Below, piece by piece: positions 6,758-8,118 of a stretch of 8,118 nt of DNA. Within the stretch, counting starts at the first letter, position 1. The number at the start of each line of letters is the position of its first letter. Under the pieces are notes generated by a model, which ran no database searches, was not told the DNA's origin, and saw only the letters and a program-made list of their open reading frames with translations. This DNA comes from Sphingobacteriaceae bacterium. Lineage in GTDB: Bacteria > Bacteroidota > Bacteroidia > Sphingobacteriales > Sphingobacteriaceae. A program made the position numbers and the translations under genes. The stretch is taken from assembly GCA_947458775.1 (NCBI GenBank), contig CANGZX010000029.1:1-8118 (forward strand). Reading direction: 5' to 3'.

Positions 6758-8118
6758 ATGGAATTTTTACAACAAAATTTAATTTACACGATTCCTGCAA
6801 TGGGAATTATTGGCCTTTTAGTAATGTTTATTAAATCTGCTTGGGTTAGTAAACAAGACGCAGGCGATGCAAAAATGCAAGAATTAGCAGGCTATATTGC
6901 CGATGGTGCCATGGCATTTTTGAAAGCAGAATGGAGAGTATTAAGCATTTTCGTAGTATTTGCGGCCGCTTTACTAGCCTATTCTGGAACTATTCACGAA
7001 ATTAATGGCAAAGAAATCCACTCTAGCTGGATCATCTCTATTGCCTTTATTATAGGAGCTGTATTTTCTGCAACAGCAGGATATATTGGTATGAAAGTAG
7101 CAACCAAAGCCAACGTGCGTACCACACAAGCAGCCCGTACAAGTTTAAAACTAGCCTTAAAAGTATCTTTCACAGGTGGTACCGTAATGGGATTGGGTGT
7201 GGCTGGATTAGCCGTATTGGGTTTAGGTGGTTTATTCATCGCTTTCTTAAGCATTTTTGCCGATTTAGGCGTAAATACTGTAAAAACAGCTATTGAAGTA
7301 TTAACCGGTTTCTCACTAGGAGCTGAATCAATTGCCTTATTTGCTCGTGTGGGTGGTGGTATTTATACCAAAGCCGCCGATGTTGGTGCTGACTTAGTTG
7401 GTAAAGTAGAAGCAGGAATTCCAGAAGATGACGTACGTAACCCGGCTACCATTGCCGATAACGTAGGTGATAACGTAGGTGATGTTGCTGGTATGGGTGC
7501 CGATTTATTCGGTTCGTACGTTGCAACCATCTTAGCAACTATGGTATTAGGACAAGAAATTGTGGTAACTGATAATTTCGGAGGTATGTCGCCTATCTTA
7601 TTACCTATGGTAATTTGTGGCTTGGGTATCATTTTCTCCATTATCGGCTTTAGCTTTGTACGCATTAAAAACGATCAGTCGAATGTACAAGATGCCTTAA
7701 ACTTAGGTAACTGGTCGTCTATGATTATTACCGTTATTGCTTCTTACTTCATCGTGATGTGGATGTTACCAGATACAATGAATTTACGTGGTTATGAGTT
7801 CTCTAAATTAAATGTATTCTTTGCTATTGTAGTTGGTACAGTGGTTGGTGCGGTAATGAGTATTGTTACCGAATATTACACCGCAATGGGTAAGGCTCCG
7901 GTAAATTCAATTATTCAGCAATCATCTACTGGTCACGCTACTAATATTATTGGTGGTTTGTCAGTTGGTATGAAATCAACCGTTATTCCCATTTTAACAT
8001 TGGCTGCCGGAATTATGGCTTCATATTACTTTGCAGGATTATACGGTGTGGCCATTGCGGCTGCCGGTATGATGGCCACCACTGCCATGCAGTTAGCTAT
8101 TGATGCATTCGGACCAAT
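6758..8118 (+). CDS. hppA: Membrane-bound ion-pumping pyrophosphatase, N-terminal part (3' truncated)
   Basis: The enzyme hydrolyses pyrophosphate in the cytoplasm and pumps H+ and/or Na+ across the inner membrane. The frame is open from the ATG at 6758 to the window edge: 453 codons plus 2 bases, of a family that usually has about 700-800 residues and 16 helices. Some ten or eleven helices are visible. The catalytic signatures are intact: 'GGGIYTKAADVGADLVGKVE' (199-218) with the D-x7-K-x-E motif (D208, K216, E218), 'IPEDDVRNPATIADNVGDNV' (221-240), and the continuation 'GDVAGMGADLF' (241-251). D249 matches the gate Asp294 of mung bean enzyme. Where other subfamilies have Glu in helix 6 this protein has G252 and A256; a Glu (E190) lies in helix 5 instead ('FSLGAES', 185-191). 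From memory this fits the Flavobacterium johnsoniae-type H+-pumps. The 'GNTTAA' region that tells K+-dependent from K+-independent forms lies beyond the window. It has its own promoter. Confidence 0.96.
   Translation, partial: MEFLQQNLIYTIPAMGIIGLLVMFIKSAWVSKQDAGDAKMQELAGYIADGAMAFLKAEWRVLSIFVVFAAALLAYSGTIHEINGKEIHSSWIISIAFIIGAVFSATAGYIGMKVATKANVRTTQAARTSLKLALKVSFTGGTVMGLGVAGLAVLGLGGLFIAFLSIFADLGVNTVKTAIEVLTGFSLGAESIALFARVGGGIYTKAADVGADLVGKVEAGIPEDDVRNPATIADNVGDNVGDVAGMGADLFGSYVATILATMVLGQEIVVTDNFGGMSPILLPMVICGLGIIFSIIGFSFVRIKNDQSNVQDALNLGNWSSMIITVIASYFIVMWMLPDTMNLRGYEFSKLNVFFAIVVGTVVGAVMSIVTEYYTAMGKAPVNSIIQQSSTGHATNIIGGLSVGMKSTVIPILTLAAGIMASYYFAGLYGVAIAAAGMMATTAMQLAIDAFGP

Noticed and set aside
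7457..7480. Exact 12-bp tandem repeat (GATAACGTAGGT twice) in hppA
   Set aside because: It encodes the DNVG-DNVG catalytic motif found throughout the family, so it reflects protein conservation and not a DNA element.
6994..7665. Two open frames on the - strand (6994-7254 and 7363-7665) opposite hppA
   Set aside because: They are opposite a highly conserved pyrophosphatase and have odd, low-complexity products.

Overview
The window looks like a chromosomal segment from a Bacteroidota bacterium, probably of the Sphingobacteriales/Chitinophagales type. Four things point there: the AT-leaning base use, a prokaryotic CCDC81-like HU domain joined to a SPOR domain, an unbroken HU/SPOR - ExbB - ExbD - TonB-like - FolC gene order, and a Bacteroidota-type promoter (TTTG, 19 bp, TAnnTTTG) with no Shine-Dalgarno sequences. 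No mobile element, CRISPR array, tRNA or rRNA is visible, and nothing suggests recent transfer.

Left part (2-5082, + strand). The 3' end of an outer-membrane beta-barrel gene (TonB-dependent receptor-like) runs in from the left edge. After 43 bp comes a compact five-gene run: a membrane-anchored HU/SPOR protein, exbB (20-nt overlap), exbD (4-nt overlap), a TonB-like energy transducer (0-nt gap) and folC (10-nt gap). ExbB, ExbD and the TonB-like protein should form a proton-driven inner-membrane motor that acts on the outer membrane. The HU/SPOR protein appears to place a possible DNA- or protein-binding module in the cytoplasm and a peptidoglycan-binding module in the periplasm. FolC is a folate enzyme that seems to be carried along in the same transcript.

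Middle part (5079-6548, - strand). An APC-superfamily amino acid permease converges on folC, and the two coding ends overlap by 4 bp, so no intergenic terminator can exist there.

Right part (6549-8118). A 209-bp divergent intergenic region holds a good promoter and a stem-loop at the expected mRNA 5' end. These lie in front of a membrane-bound proton/sodium-pumping pyrophosphatase gene (hppA), which runs off the right edge after 453 codons. The pyrophosphatase lacks a glutamate at both usual helix-6 gate positions and instead has one in helix 5. From memory this is the pattern of the Flavobacterium johnsoniae-type H+-pumps, and it is the most informative detail in the window.

Most of the window is ordinary core genome. 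I did not find a clearly new defence or mobile system. The least understood element is the HU/SPOR protein co-translated with the ExbBD/TonB motor.
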